NCBI RefSeq assembly: GCF_000245015.1
Contig: NZ_JH600070.1
Location: 4,038,780-4,102,779, forward strand
Direction of reading: 5' to 3'
DNA: 64,000 bases
Source: Beggiatoa alba B18LD
GTDB taxonomy: Bacteria > Pseudomonadota > Gammaproteobacteria > Beggiatoales > Beggiatoaceae
The position numbers were made by a program, and so were the translations under genes. The stretch's first letter is position 1. Every line of letters starts with the position of its first letter. Under the pieces are notes generated by a model. It had not been told where the DNA came from. It ran no database searches and was given only the letters and a program-made list of their open reading frames with translations. This document shows positions 34,275 through 43,917 of the stretch, one piece after another.

Positions 34275-36764
34275 CTACTTCGGTATGCCTGTCATGGCAA
34301 AGCTACCGCCAAATACATAATCAAAATGTACAAAGTAGGGCACGATAGCAACATCAGATTCAATCCGTATCCCAAAAGCAGTGCCAATTTGGTCGGCGGG
34401 ACGACGGAATAAGCGATTATCATCGTGAGGAGCTAAACCGCCTTTTGCTTTGGGGGGAATGCTTAAGTTAATAATGGTCGGCTCTATCGGTAAATCGTAG
34501 TAGAACAAGAGTTTAACGTTAGCCGTTTGGTTGTTGGGATTGGCGAGCAATAAATATTCACGCACCCTGTTTGGGGTGTTATTAATAAAGCCTTCAGACA
34601 GTTCCCAAACCTTGTTAGGTTGTACGAAAGGCACGCCGTTTAAGCTGATTTCGTCAAAATCAGAGAAATTTGCGACGATGTTAGCGGGTGCGCCGTTAGC
34701 GGTATGAGCTTGATATCCAAGTGCATAATCTTGTTGCTTGCTAACATGGTCATTTAATAACACGCTACCTTTTTGTCCTGCGGGAATTGTGGTTGAAAAT
34801 TGTTTGTTAATACTGCCCATCATATTCCAGTCGATAGTCACTGCTTCTGTGTTTGGGTTGAAAATATCGACGATTTCAAAAGCATTTCCTGCAAGCCAGC
34901 CCTCAGCAACATAGCCTGTCGCGCTTCCGTTATTAGGTTGTAATAAGGTTAATGTGCCTTCGTGTAAGCTGTCGTCGTAATGGCTGAGAGCGACAACGAG
35001 TTGATTACCACTGGTGACGGTGATGCTAAACGGGGCATTTTTAAACGCGCTTGCAACAGGGGAACTATTAAGGATGTCTTGTAAAAAGACGGAGATACGA
35101 CCACCTGCAAAATAAGAGAGTTGTGCGACAGGCACATTGTAGTTAAAGGTATTACCTGTTAAACCATGAGTTAAGGTGACGGTAATATTAGTAACATTCG
35201 CGTCATCTGCTTTTTCGATGCAGAGGTAATCCCGTTCATAATTGACATTCATGCCTAATGCACTATGCCAGCGGTTGCTTGTGGTTGCGGTAAATTCGCT
35301 ACCTAAAGCAATGCCATTGTCATAATGGGTGAGTGAGGCGGTAATGGGTTGATACATAATTAAGCGCATTGCAAATGGGTCTGCATAACGTAATTCTTCG
35401 GTGAGAAACTCATTAATATAGAATTTTTTATAAGCAAATAAATCTATTGTACTTCGTTGTTTTGGCGGAAATTCAACGGGGATTTGGCTTTGCATACCAC
35501 TGTTTTCATAAATCAATTGTAGATAGCCATAGGCAGGAACATCATTGGTATTTAAAACCGTAATGAATTCAGTAACGCCATTACCTAAAAAACCTTCGGG
35601 CATGTATAAAACATGTCGGGGTTTTGTGCTTGCAAAAGAAATGGGGATGAGTTTATCTTTCTTAGTTGTTTGTTGAGCCCCCAGAAAATAGACATGTCCT
35701 TGATTATCAAGAAATGCGACACTGGTATCGATAACACTAAAACGACTACTGGGTCTGATACTGTGACTACCAATCCCCATAGTAATGATATAAGGAACGT
35801 TATTTACAAGATTAACAGGGGTATAGCTCGGTTCATTTCCCCAACCTGCTATCCCCCACGTTTTGATAATAGAGGCCCCTTTTGCATTAATTCTCACCAT
35901 TGAATAAGTACCACCAGCAGCGATATGTTCAATGGTTTCTACCCCATTTAAGGCAATGTTGATAGTTTGCGGACTTAAATGCGTTTGATCGTTACCGTTG
36001 TAATCCAGTCCCCAACTCCATAAACGATTGTCTTGCGTCAGTGCTAAACTGTGTTTTGCCCCTGCGGCAATTTGTACAACATTGGTTAATGGCAGTTGTA
36101 CAGGGCTTAAACGGTTGACGGTATCCCCTAAGCCTAATTGCCCTTGTCCGTTGCCTCCCCATGCCCATACTTTCCCTTGTGTATCTAGGGCTAAAGAGTG
36201 AGCATAAATGGTGTTAGCATACGTATATGTTGAGAGATTTAAACCAAACTCAGAACCACCACCCGCAGCAATTGCAATAATATTTGCAGGAATAGCCACT
36301 TGCGTTAGAGTATCGTGATAGTTTTCATCTTGCATCCCATTGCCCAATTGACCCAACGTGTTACTGCCCCAACTCCACACCGTTCCATCATTTTTTAAAA
36401 TCAATTGATGTGTTTCAGCAATAATGACGCTTTTAACGTTGGTAATGGGTAATTGAATAGGGTCTATAATCGTTTCAGGATAGCCATGTTGTGAGGCATT
36501 TGGAAAATATCGGGAATCACCCCATGCCCACAGCGTTCCATCAGCTTTAATCGCAAAATGGTGATACGCGCCCGTTGCGATACTCACGACATTCGCAGTC
36601 ATACGCGGATTATTCATAGAAATATCTCCCCCCCATGCCCAAACACTGCCATCTGCCCGTAAATAAAGCACATGGTCGGCTGAGGTCGCTACTTGAGGTT
36701 CAACGGCGTAAAGCGGGGGGGAAAGTAAGAAAAGACTTAAGAGAAGTGTTTTAAAAAATTGCAT
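34275..36764 (-). CDS. secreted RCC1-repeat protein with C-terminal beta-sandwich region
   Basis: 829 residues from ATG 36764 (AAGG 9 nt upstream; an ATG at 36797 lacks a site). The signal peptide ends near PPLYA. Residues about 25-370 hold RCC1-type propeller repeats, each with a DGSVWAWG or SLALDTQGKVWAWGGNGQGQLGLGD pattern (first, fourth and others clear). The remaining 450 residues contain repeated segments starting near VLYMPEGFLGNG and VAEGWLAGNAFEIVDIFNPN, then KVWELSEGFINN, which look like three related beta-sandwich units of about 130-150 residues. Probably extracellular or surface; partner unknown. No operon partner is evident. Confidence 0.8.
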   Translation of the reverse strand: MQFFKTLLLSLFLLSPPLYAVEPQVATSADHVLYLRADGSVWAWGGDISMNNPRMTANVVSIATGAYHHFAIKADGTLWAWGDSRYFPNASQHGYPETIIDPIQLPITNVKSVIIAETHQLILKNDGTVWSWGSNTLGQLGNGMQDENYHDTLTQVAIPANIIAIAAGGGSEFGLNLSTYTYANTIYAHSLALDTQGKVWAWGGNGQGQLGLGDTVNRLSPVQLPLTNVVQIAAGAKHSLALTQDNRLWSWGLDYNGNDQTHLSPQTINIALNGVETIEHIAAGGTYSMVRINAKGASIIKTWGIAGWGNEPSYTPVNLVNNVPYIITMGIGSHSIRPSSRFSVIDTSVAFLDNQGHVYFLGAQQTTKKDKLIPISFASTKPRHVLYMPEGFLGNGVTEFITVLNTNDVPAYGYLQLIYENSGMQSQIPVEFPPKQRSTIDLFAYKKFYINEFLTEELRYADPFAMRLIMYQPITASLTHYDNGIALGSEFTATTSNRWHSALGMNVNYERDYLCIEKADDANVTNITVTLTHGLTGNTFNYNVPVAQLSYFAGGRISVFLQDILNSSPVASAFKNAPFSITVTSGNQLVVALSHYDDSLHEGTLTLLQPNNGSATGYVAEGWLAGNAFEIVDIFNPNTEAVTIDWNMMGSINKQFSTTIPAGQKGSVLLNDHVSKQQDYALGYQAHTANGAPANIVANFSDFDEISLNGVPFVQPNKVWELSEGFINNTPNRVREYLLLANPNNQTANVKLLFYYDLPIEPTIINLSIPPKAKGGLAPHDDNRLFRRPADQIGTAFGIRIESDVAIVPYFVHFDYVFGGSFAMTGIPK

Positions 36765-36894
36765 AAAAGTAACCTTTATGAATGATGTTTTACGCAATTT
36801 TATGAGTTCACTTACAATTTTTTAATCGGGTTATAACCTTATGAGCGATGGTTCAAAGAAGATAGGCTTGATTAGAGACACTCACGAATTCCGA

Positions 36895-37761
36895 TTATTC
36901 ATAATGTTTATCCAGTATTTTCACCGTATCCATACTAGGAATTGCATCAAAAATAATATTCTTAGTCCCTGTATAAACAAGAAAATGTTTCCCTTTTGCC
37001 CGCGCTATCATGGTCACGCCAATTTGTTCGGCTAATTCAATGCCCATTTGTGTGACCCCTGAACGCGATAACAAAATAGCAATGCCCATATTCGCGGCTT
37101 TCATCACAATTTCAGAAGTTAAACGCCCTGTGGTGTAAAAAACTTTGTTTTCTCCCGTCCATTGGTTTAACCACATTTGCCCCGCAATCGTATCCGCTGC
37201 ATTATGCCGTCCCACATCTTCTACAAAGTATAAAATCTCTGTGCCTTCACACAAGGCGCAACCATGCACCGCACCTGCTTGGCGGTAGATTTCATTATAT
37301 TGATTCAACGCATTGAGCAAGGCGTAAATATAAGATTGTTTAATTTGTACCTCAGGCAAACGCACATGATAAATTTTATCAACACTGCAACTAAAGACCG
37401 TGCCTTGCCCACAACCTGTCGTTATTGTGCGCTTACTTATTTTTCTATCCCATTCAGTAATTCCCTTGAAGGTGACAACATCGACACGCTCCCTATCCCA
37501 ATTGACGCAAACCGATTTTATTTCCGTTAAATATTCTATAAACCGTTGATTGCGTAAGTAACCAATGGTTAAGGCTTCAGGATAAATCCCCAAAGTCATC
37601 AAAGTGACAACTTCCTTATTATCAATAAATAATGTCAACGGGGATTCTCCCGCAATGTGTACCTCATTGGTTAACCCATATTCATCTAAGGCAAGCACGG
37701 AAAACGTGGGCTTTAATCCTGCTTGACTCATCATGGGTTGATAGAAATTATCTTGCGTCAT
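36895..37761 (-). CDS. fdhD: sulfurtransferase FdhD
   Basis: 288 residues. FdhD transfers sulfur from IscS to the bis-pterin cofactor of formate dehydrogenase. Seen: PLTLFIDNKEVVTLMTLG, RTITTGCGQGTVFS, HGCALCEGTEILYFVEDVGRHNAADTIAG and FYTTGRLTSEIVMKAANMG. The cysteine loop reads GCGQG with a single cysteine rather than CxxC, a variant found in other FdhD proteins. No formate dehydrogenase is in the window; the aldehyde oxidoreductase 3.6 kb away also uses a bis-pterin cofactor. It follows moaA by 47 bp. Confidence 0.93.
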   Translation of the reverse strand: MTQDNFYQPMMSQAGLKPTFSVLALDEYGLTNEVHIAGESPLTLFIDNKEVVTLMTLGIYPEALTIGYLRNQRFIEYLTEIKSVCVNWDRERVDVVTFKGITEWDRKISKRTITTGCGQGTVFSCSVDKIYHVRLPEVQIKQSYIYALLNALNQYNEIYRQAGAVHGCALCEGTEILYFVEDVGRHNAADTIAGQMWLNQWTGENKVFYTTGRLTSEIVMKAANMGIAILLSRSGVTQMGIELAEQIGVTMIARAKGKHFLVYTGTKNIIFDAIPSMDTVKILDKHYE

Positions 37762-37808
37762 TGGCTCTCCCTAAAAATAACGCTATTTCATTGTATTAGC
37801 AGGAAAGG

Positions 37809-38804
37809 CTACCCGCCTGTCATATTCATGTAGCGTAAAATAATTGGCTGACGAGTTAAATCGAAATCATGTCCTTTGGGTTTGATTTCCATAGATTTCA
37901 CAATGGCTTGTTTTAAAACTTCCATATTATTGGGATTCGCACGCACCACTCGACGTAAATCAATAGAATGTTCTTGCCCTAAACAGAGTAATAAACGCCC
38001 TTCTGTCGTGAGGCGCACGCGATTACAGGATTCACAAAAATTATGGCTGTGCGGAGAGATAAAACCAACACGAGTATCCGTATTCGGAATTCGATAATAC
38101 TTTGCAGGGCCGCCTGTGGTTTCAGTCGTTGGAATGAAAGGAAAAACTTGCTCGATATCTTGGCGAATTTGGTCGCTGGAATAGTAGGCTTCAGCGCGAT
38201 TATGTTCCCCAATCACCCCTAATGGCATTTCTTCAATAAAACTGATGTCTATGCCTTTATCAATGGCAAAATTAACAAGGTCGATAATTTCGTCTTCATT
38301 ACGATTTTTTAAAATCACGGTATTCAACTTAATCCGCTCAAAGCCAACTTGTAAAGCGGCATCAATGCCTTTTAAGACCGTTGATAATTGTCCGACTCGT
38401 GTAATTTGTGTAAATCGGTTCGCCCGTAAACTATCTAAACTGATGTTAATTCGCTTAACACCCGAATCGCGCAATGGTTGCGCTAATTTTTGCAATTGAG
38501 AGCCATTTGTAGTTAAAACCAACTCTTTTAAGCCATCTAACTGACCCAATTTATCAAACAATTGCATAATATTATTTCGCACCAACGGTTCTCCCCCCGT
38601 GATACGAATTTTAGAAACGCCCAACTCGACAAAAGCCTGTCCAATCAGCGCAATTTCTTCCAAGGTCAATAACTGCGCCCGTGGTAAAAAATTCATTTTT
38701 TCATCCATGCAATAGACACAGCGAAAATCACAGCGGTCAGTTACAGATATACGTAAATAAGTTACTTTACGGTTAAATTTATCAATGAGTTGTGTTGTCG
38801 ACAT
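37809..38804 (-). CDS. moaA: GTP 3',8-cyclase
   Basis: Radical-SAM enzyme that begins molybdopterin synthesis by converting GTP to 3',8-cyclo-GTP. 331 residues from ATG 38804 (GGGAG upstream); the longer open frame to 38933 adds an unrelated hydrophobic segment. The radical-SAM motif is DRCDFRCVYCM, the second cluster motif is CESCNRVRLT...LLLCLG, and the C-terminus ends in the double glycine (MNMTGG) needed for activity. It is upstream of fdhD on the same strand. Confidence 0.96.
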   Translation of the reverse strand: MSTTQLIDKFNRKVTYLRISVTDRCDFRCVYCMDEKMNFLPRAQLLTLEEIALIGQAFVELGVSKIRITGGEPLVRNNIMQLFDKLGQLDGLKELVLTTNGSQLQKLAQPLRDSGVKRINISLDSLRANRFTQITRVGQLSTVLKGIDAALQVGFERIKLNTVILKNRNEDEIIDLVNFAIDKGIDISFIEEMPLGVIGEHNRAEAYYSSDQIRQDIEQVFPFIPTTETTGGPAKYYRIPNTDTRVGFISPHSHNFCESCNRVRLTTEGRLLLCLGQEHSIDLRRVVRANPNNMEVLKQAIVKSMEIKPKGHDFDLTRQPIILRYMNMTGG

Positions 38805-39060
38805 TATAAAAACAGCTCCCACAAATGATGAAGTATCCACTTTGGTGTTTATTCTTGAGTATTTTAGTAAACTAAATTGTAGCGGTTTTCCCCGCACAAA
38901 AACGGCAAGAAACATACCGCACAATATCAGCAAAGCAGGATATTGTTATAAATCACACCATTTTCAAACAATAAAGAGAAATACTAGGGAGCAGGTCAAT
39001 TATGGGCAACAAAAGTGATGCAACACTTTGAATCAAATATGTCACAATGCGGAAGATAAT

Positions 39061-39152
39061 TGGCGGAGAAGGCGGGATTCGAACCCGCGTGGAGCGTTAT
39101 GCCCCCAACCGATTTCGAGTCGGTGCCGTTATAGCCACTTCGGTACTTCTCC
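39061..39152 (-). tRNA. tRNA-Ser (anticodon CGA)
   Basis: 92-nt tRNA with CCA encoded. Acceptor stem GGAGAAG / CTTCTCC with discriminator G, anticodon loop CTCGAAA giving CGA (reads UCG), a long variable arm (GGGGGCATAACGCTCC) typical of serine tRNAs, and a GGTTCGAATCC T-arm. Confidence 0.97.
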
Positions 39153-39369
39153 AAAGGCGGGCAACTGAATGGATTATTTTAATCGTTTATAGTGTGTACA
39201 ACAAGCAAGCAGATAAGAAAGCGAAGAACCGCAACTAAATTTTTATCCTTCGCTACACTTAACAAACACAGATTGAAGCTAAATAACCCTTGCCAGATGT
39301 CAATAAACCCATCACATTGATTACCGCTATTTTTGAAACGATAATTTCCTAAATTTAAAGAGAAAAAAC

Positions 39370-42300
39370 ATGCGTATCTATCTTATAGTTAGCTTGATAT
39401 TGCTCTCGACACTAGGACAAGCAATAGAACTTGACCCCTCTTGTCAACGACGGTTCGACGCAAGTCTTGCTGCTAAAGAACGAGGAGAATGGGAACAAGC
39501 ATTAAAACACCTCTCCGCGTTACTCAATAACGAGTGTTCTACGAATCAAGCCGCCCGTTCTATTTTTCTCTCGCATCAGGGAGAAATCCATTCTAAATTA
39601 GAACAATATGAGCAAGCAACAGATGACTTTCAACAAATGTTTGAAGCGGCAAAGGCAAGCCAACAATTAGAACAACAAATCTTTGCATTAGATTGGCTCG
39701 CTTACATCATCAACCTACAAAGCCCCCAAGATACTGAAAAAGTCGCAAGTGCTTATAAAGCCTTATTAGCAGCTCAAGAAAATTTATATGGCAAAGAACA
39801 CGCAGATATTGCAACGACTTTAAACACGCTAGCGGAAACTTACCGCTTAGTAGGACGTTACACAGAAGCAGAGCCTTTACATCGCCGTGCATTGGCAATA
39901 CGACAAAAATTGCTTGGTGATGATGTTCTCGAAACTACAACCAGTATGAACAATTTAGCCTTGTTATATTACGAAACCAGCGAATATAACAAAGCCCGTC
40001 CACTGTATGAAAAAGCCCTCAAAATTCGGCGCAGAATATGGGGGGATGAACACAATTATGTCGCGCTCAGTGCTGACAATTTAGCCCTGCTGTACTGGAG
40101 CATGGGCGAATTTAAACAAGCAATTCCGCTATATGAATTAGTGCTTTCTATCCGCGAAAAAAATATTGGAAAAGATTCACCCGATGTTGCGGTAACACTG
40201 AATAATTTAGCTGAAGTTTATCGCCAAACAGGCAAATATCCCCAAGCCCGCCCGCTGTATGAACGTGCTTTAAAAATTCGAGAAGCTGTCTATGGTGAAC
40301 AAGCCAGCGTCACATTAGAAAGTCTGAATAATCTCGCTGAGTTATACCGTCAAACAGGAGTTTATCAACAAGCAGAAGAATTACATAAAAAATCGCTTGC
40401 TTTGCGTGAAGCAGTTTATGGACGAGGAAGCCTAGAAACCACAGTAGCACTCAATAACTTAGGGTTGTTGTACTACAACATGGGACGTTTTAGCGATTCT
40501 AAACCCTTATACGAGGAGTCTTTAGCAACCCGTGAAAAATTGCTTCCACCAGACCATTTATATATTTCCCTCAGTCTGAATAATTTAGCCCTGCTTTATT
40601 ACGACATGGGCGATTATCCCAACTCAAAAGCCCTTTATGAACGCTCGCTGGCGATTCGTGAGGCACAGTTAAGCCCAGAACATCCCGATATTGCCCTGAG
40701 TTTAAACAATCTCGCCCTGCTCTATTACAGCATGGGAAATTATGATGAAGCGAAAAAACGCTATGAACGTGCGTTAGAAATTCGTGAAAAAGTCTATGGC
40801 AGAATGCATCCCGAAGTTGCGCAAAGTTTGAACAATCTTGCCCTGCTCTACTACAGTACAGGCGACTACGCACAATCGAAAAAATTCTATGAAGAATCAT
40901 TAAATATCGTCGAAGCCGTTTATGGCAAAGCACATCCTGATGTTGCACTGGCTTATAACAATCTTGCCTTGCTTTATTACAACATTGGCAACTATGCCGA
41001 AGCAAAGCCCATGTATGAAAAAGCCTTAAGTATTTGGACAAAAACGCTCGGCGAAAATAACACCGATGTTGCCTTATGCCTAAATAACTTAGCCTTAATT
41101 TACTACAGCACAGGCGACTACGAACAAGCTGAAAAACACTATAAACGCTCCTTAAATATTTGGGAAAAAGTCTTAGGCAAAGACCATCCGCGTGTTGCTT
41201 TAAGTTTAAATAATATCGGTTGGCTCTATTACAGCCTTGGCGATTACGCAAAAGCCAAGCCTTATTATGAACGCGCTTTAACCATTCGGGAAAAAGCCTT
41301 AGGCAAAGAACATCCTGATATTGCGCAAAGTTTAAACGGTTTAGGCGAGCTTAATCAGCAACTAGGTAACTTTGTTGAAGCGAAAATCTTATTCGAGCGC
41401 GCGCTACCATTAGCCAGCATAGAACCCGAACTTTTATGGAAAATTCAAAATCATTACAGTCGTTTACTGGCAAAACAATCGCAAACCAATGATGCAATTT
41501 TCTGGGGTAAAAAAGCCATCGGCACAATTCAAGCCCTACGCTCTAATGTCAAACAACTCGATAAATCCCTGCAAACCAGCTTTATTGAAGATAAAAAAGT
41601 AGTTTATCAAAATGTTGCCGACTTACTCATCGGGCAAGGGCGCACGGTAGAAGCACAAGAAATTTTAGGCTTGCTCAAAGAAGATGAATATGCCGATTTT
41701 AGCAATACCCAACGCACGGGTAGCACAAACCCTTACAACGCTATCGAACAAGAATGGGCAGAACGCTATGACACGATTAATAATCAATTAATTGGTCTAG
41801 CCAAAGAACGGGAACAATTGAAACAGAAAAAACGCCAAACAGGTTTAACCCCCGAAGAGTCCGCCCGTTATGATGAATTAGTCGAAGACACCAAAGCCGC
41901 AGAAGCCGCTTTTCAAAACTACCTCAGTGAATTGAAAAAACAATTTAAAGATACAGATACACAACGCTCTATTGACATCAGCGAGCGTAATTTAAATAAA
42001 CTCAAGCCATTACAAAATACGTTACGTAACTTAGGACATGGCGCAGTTTTAATTCACTACCTCATTACGCCTGATAAATTGCACATCATCCTCACAACGC
42101 CCGACGTGCAACTGGTACGACAAACTTCTATCAGTGAAATAGTGCTCCGCGATAAATTGGAAAATTTCCGTACCAGCTTACAAACAGTGACCCGCTCGCC
42201 AATTCCTCAAGCGCAAGAACTCTACAACCTAATTCTGAAGCCGATTGAATCCGATTTAAGACAAGCAGATGCAAAAACGCTGATGGTCTCTTTAGATGGT

Positions 42301-43023
42301 GTACTGCGTTATATTCCTTTAGCAGCACTACATGACGGTCAACACTACGTTGCCGAACAATACGCGGTTGTACTTTACACGGAAGCGGCAAAAAGCAATT
42401 TAGAAAGCAAACCTTCAGAAGATAGCTATTTTGCAGGATTAGGCGTAAGCCAAGCCCTAGAAGGTTTTAACGCCCTGCCTGCGGTGGAAGATGAACTGAG
42501 TAGTATTAAATCCGTTTTAAAAGGCAATATTTATCTTAACAAAGACTTTAATACAAAAACACTCAATGAAGTCTTAGACTTAGGTACACCCATTTTACAT
42601 ATTGCCAGCCATTTCGTATTTGAACCTGTAGGCGGTGATAGTAACTCGTATTTGCTACTGGGCAATGGTGAAAAATTAACCCTTGCACAAATTCGTATAG
42701 GCTACGATTTCAGTCCCTTAGATTTATTAACCCTATCCGCGTGTAATACCGCAATGGGCAATAAAAAAGCCGATGGGAAAGAAATTGAAGGCTTTGGCAC
42801 ATTGGCACAATTACGCGGTGCAAAAAGCGTGATTGCAACCTTATGGCAAGTGGATGATGAAAGTACGGGGCAATTAATGAGTAAACTTTACCATTTACGC
42901 GCTACTGACCGTCTAAACAAAGCAGAATCCTTACAACAAGCACAGTTAGTCCTTTTAAAAGACCCACGTTATCAACATCCTTTTTACTGGTCGCCGTTTA
43001 TTTTAATGGGTAACTGGTTGTAA
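39370..43023 (+). CDS. TPR-CHAT protein (caspase-like peptidase domain)
   Basis: 1217 residues with a signal peptide ending near GQA. From about residue 110 to 690 there are at least twelve 42-residue tetratricopeptide repeats of the SLNNLALLYYxxGDYxxAxxxYERALxIREK type. A coiled-coil segment (about 800-860) links to the C-terminal CHAT domain (about 930-1217). The catalytic pair appears intact: histidine in HIASHFVF and cysteine in LSACNTAMG. The end FYWSPFILMGNWL is characteristic. CHAT proteins are caspase/separase-fold peptidases; here the signal peptide suggests an exported protein. It stands alone, with no obvious effector beside it. Its hairpin terminator is at 43081-43113. Confidence 0.93.
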   Translation: MRIYLIVSLILLSTLGQAIELDPSCQRRFDASLAAKERGEWEQALKHLSALLNNECSTNQAARSIFLSHQGEIHSKLEQYEQATDDFQQMFEAAKASQQLEQQIFALDWLAYIINLQSPQDTEKVASAYKALLAAQENLYGKEHADIATTLNTLAETYRLVGRYTEAEPLHRRALAIRQKLLGDDVLETTTSMNNLALLYYETSEYNKARPLYEKALKIRRRIWGDEHNYVALSADNLALLYWSMGEFKQAIPLYELVLSIREKNIGKDSPDVAVTLNNLAEVYRQTGKYPQARPLYERALKIREAVYGEQASVTLESLNNLAELYRQTGVYQQAEELHKKSLALREAVYGRGSLETTVALNNLGLLYYNMGRFSDSKPLYEESLATREKLLPPDHLYISLSLNNLALLYYDMGDYPNSKALYERSLAIREAQLSPEHPDIALSLNNLALLYYSMGNYDEAKKRYERALEIREKVYGRMHPEVAQSLNNLALLYYSTGDYAQSKKFYEESLNIVEAVYGKAHPDVALAYNNLALLYYNIGNYAEAKPMYEKALSIWTKTLGENNTDVALCLNNLALIYYSTGDYEQAEKHYKRSLNIWEKVLGKDHPRVALSLNNIGWLYYSLGDYAKAKPYYERALTIREKALGKEHPDIAQSLNGLGELNQQLGNFVEAKILFERALPLASIEPELLWKIQNHYSRLLAKQSQTNDAIFWGKKAIGTIQALRSNVKQLDKSLQTSFIEDKKVVYQNVADLLIGQGRTVEAQEILGLLKEDEYADFSNTQRTGSTNPYNAIEQEWAERYDTINNQLIGLAKEREQLKQKKRQTGLTPEESARYDELVEDTKAAEAAFQNYLSELKKQFKDTDTQRSIDISERNLNKLKPLQNTLRNLGHGAVLIHYLITPDKLHIILTTPDVQLVRQTSISEIVLRDKLENFRTSLQTVTRSPIPQAQELYNLILKPIESDLRQADAKTLMVSLDGVLRYIPLAALHDGQHYVAEQYAVVLYTEAAKSNLESKPSEDSYFAGLGVSQALEGFNALPAVEDELSSIKSVLKGNIYLNKDFNTKTLNEVLDLGTPILHIASHFVFEPVGGDSNSYLLLGNGEKLTLAQIRIGYDFSPLDLLTLSACNTAMGNKKADGKEIEGFGTLAQLRGAKSVIATLWQVDDESTGQLMSKLYHLRATDRLNKAESLQQAQLVLLKDPRYQHPFYWSPFILMGNWL

Positions 43024-43441
43024 ATTTTTTAAGTTTAAATGCTTAAATGATATCTGCCAGTCCTTTTCGTGCGTTCCGACAGACCTGCTAGGTTTTCAAA
43101 ACCTAGCAGGTCTTTTACTTAACGCGAGTACGGCGAGTTTCTTTTAAAAAAGACAACAGCTTACCTGAATCAGGATTCACAGGATTTTCAGGATTAGCAG
43201 GATTGAAAAGCATGATTCATCTTACTTTTTGGTTTAAGGGTTTTAAATTCCGCTAATTCTGTTAATTCTGAAAATCCTGATTCAGACAATGTTGTAATCT
43301 TGTCTGGTGAATTTTGATGAAAAACAAGAGAATAATCTCTGCCAGTCCATCAACCCTTTTCGCGTGTTCCAACAGACCTGCTAGGTTTTGAAAACCTAGC
43401 AGGTCTCTGTTTTATTTTATAAAACTCGCCGAACTCAGGTT
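43024..43441. repeat. repeat island with an AACCTGAG-type composite element
   Basis: A CCTGCTAGG hairpin lies at 43081-43113. A composite element occupies 43121-43441: left end AACGCGAGTACGGCGAG, a TTGTCTGAATC-type inverted repeat (43161-43289), the GGACTGGCAGAG tail segment, a second CCTGCTAGG hairpin (43374-43406), and right end CTCGCCGAACTCAGGTT. The right end supplies the stop codon of the adjacent Rhs remnant. No target duplication was found here. Confidence 0.7.
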
Positions 43442-43505
43442 ATTGGTAATAAACCACTCTGCCGTCAGTGAGTGTTTGCGTGAGTAGGCGACCGATAGCG
43501 TCGTA
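43440..43505 (-). pseudogene. remnant of an Rhs/YD-repeat protein
   Basis: The minus strand reads YDAIGRLLTQTLTDGRVVYYQ before a stop, a YD-repeat fragment of Rhs-type polymorphic toxins. The stop codon is formed at the edge of the adjacent repeat element. Upstream it runs into a perfect GTAGGTGGGCA hairpin (43503-43525) and does not continue as a protein. Confidence 0.6.
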
Positions 43506-43533
43506 GGTGGGCAATGCCCACCTACTTGGTTTA

Positions 43534-43755
43534 CTACCCCAGAAGACGCTTTTTAGCAGTTGTTAGCGATTGAATAAAATCATCAAGATTAATTTCCCAT
43601 ACCCCAGTATTTTCGTGTCGATTTGGGTACAACTCAATAATACACTCACCTGTATCACACTGAATTATTTCTGCGAGCATAAAATCATTAGACCATATTT
43701 CGGCGACAACACTATCTCTATCTGGAACACTTGCAATTTCTACAGTTAGTTTCAT
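43534..43755 (-). CDS. small protein, possible Rhs-associated neighbour
   Basis: 73 residues, MKLTVEIASVPDRDSVVAEIWS at the start, then IIQCDTGECIIELYPNR and a helical end. It is acidic, without signal peptide or membrane segment, and looks like a complete alpha/beta protein. It is encoded just upstream of the Rhs remnant on the same strand. Small genes next to Rhs tips are often immunity proteins; that role is a guess here. Confidence 0.6.
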   Translation of the reverse strand: MKLTVEIASVPDRDSVVAEIWSNDFMLAEIIQCDTGECIIELYPNRHENTGVWEINLDDFIQSLTTAKKRLLG

Positions 43756-43772
43756 TTATTAGGCTCCAACAA

Positions 43773-43917
43773 TTGCTCGTTACCAAGCTCTGCGTGGTAA
43801 TGCCTGCCTTGAAGCTCCGCTTGTGAATACAAGCAGACTTAAGATTGAAACGTTCAAGGACAAGCCAAGCAGAACTTGGCGAGTCGGCATTACCCAGTGA
43901 AACTTGGTAACGAGCAA
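43773..43917. mobile_element. 145-bp MITE-like element, TTGCTCGTTACCAAG ends
   Basis: Terminal inverted repeats of about 35 bp: left TTGCTCGTTACCAAGCTCTG, right end on the opposite strand TTGCTCGTTACCAAGTTTCA, with GGTAATGCC shared further in. Non-coding. It lies between the small gene at 43534-43755 and the MarR gene. No target duplication was found. Confidence 0.65.

Noticed and set aside
40571-41251. 226-codon antisense frame within the TPR-CHAT gene
   Set aside because: It arises from the repetitive composition of the TPR coding strand; Cys/Arg/His-rich translation is typical of a shadow frame.
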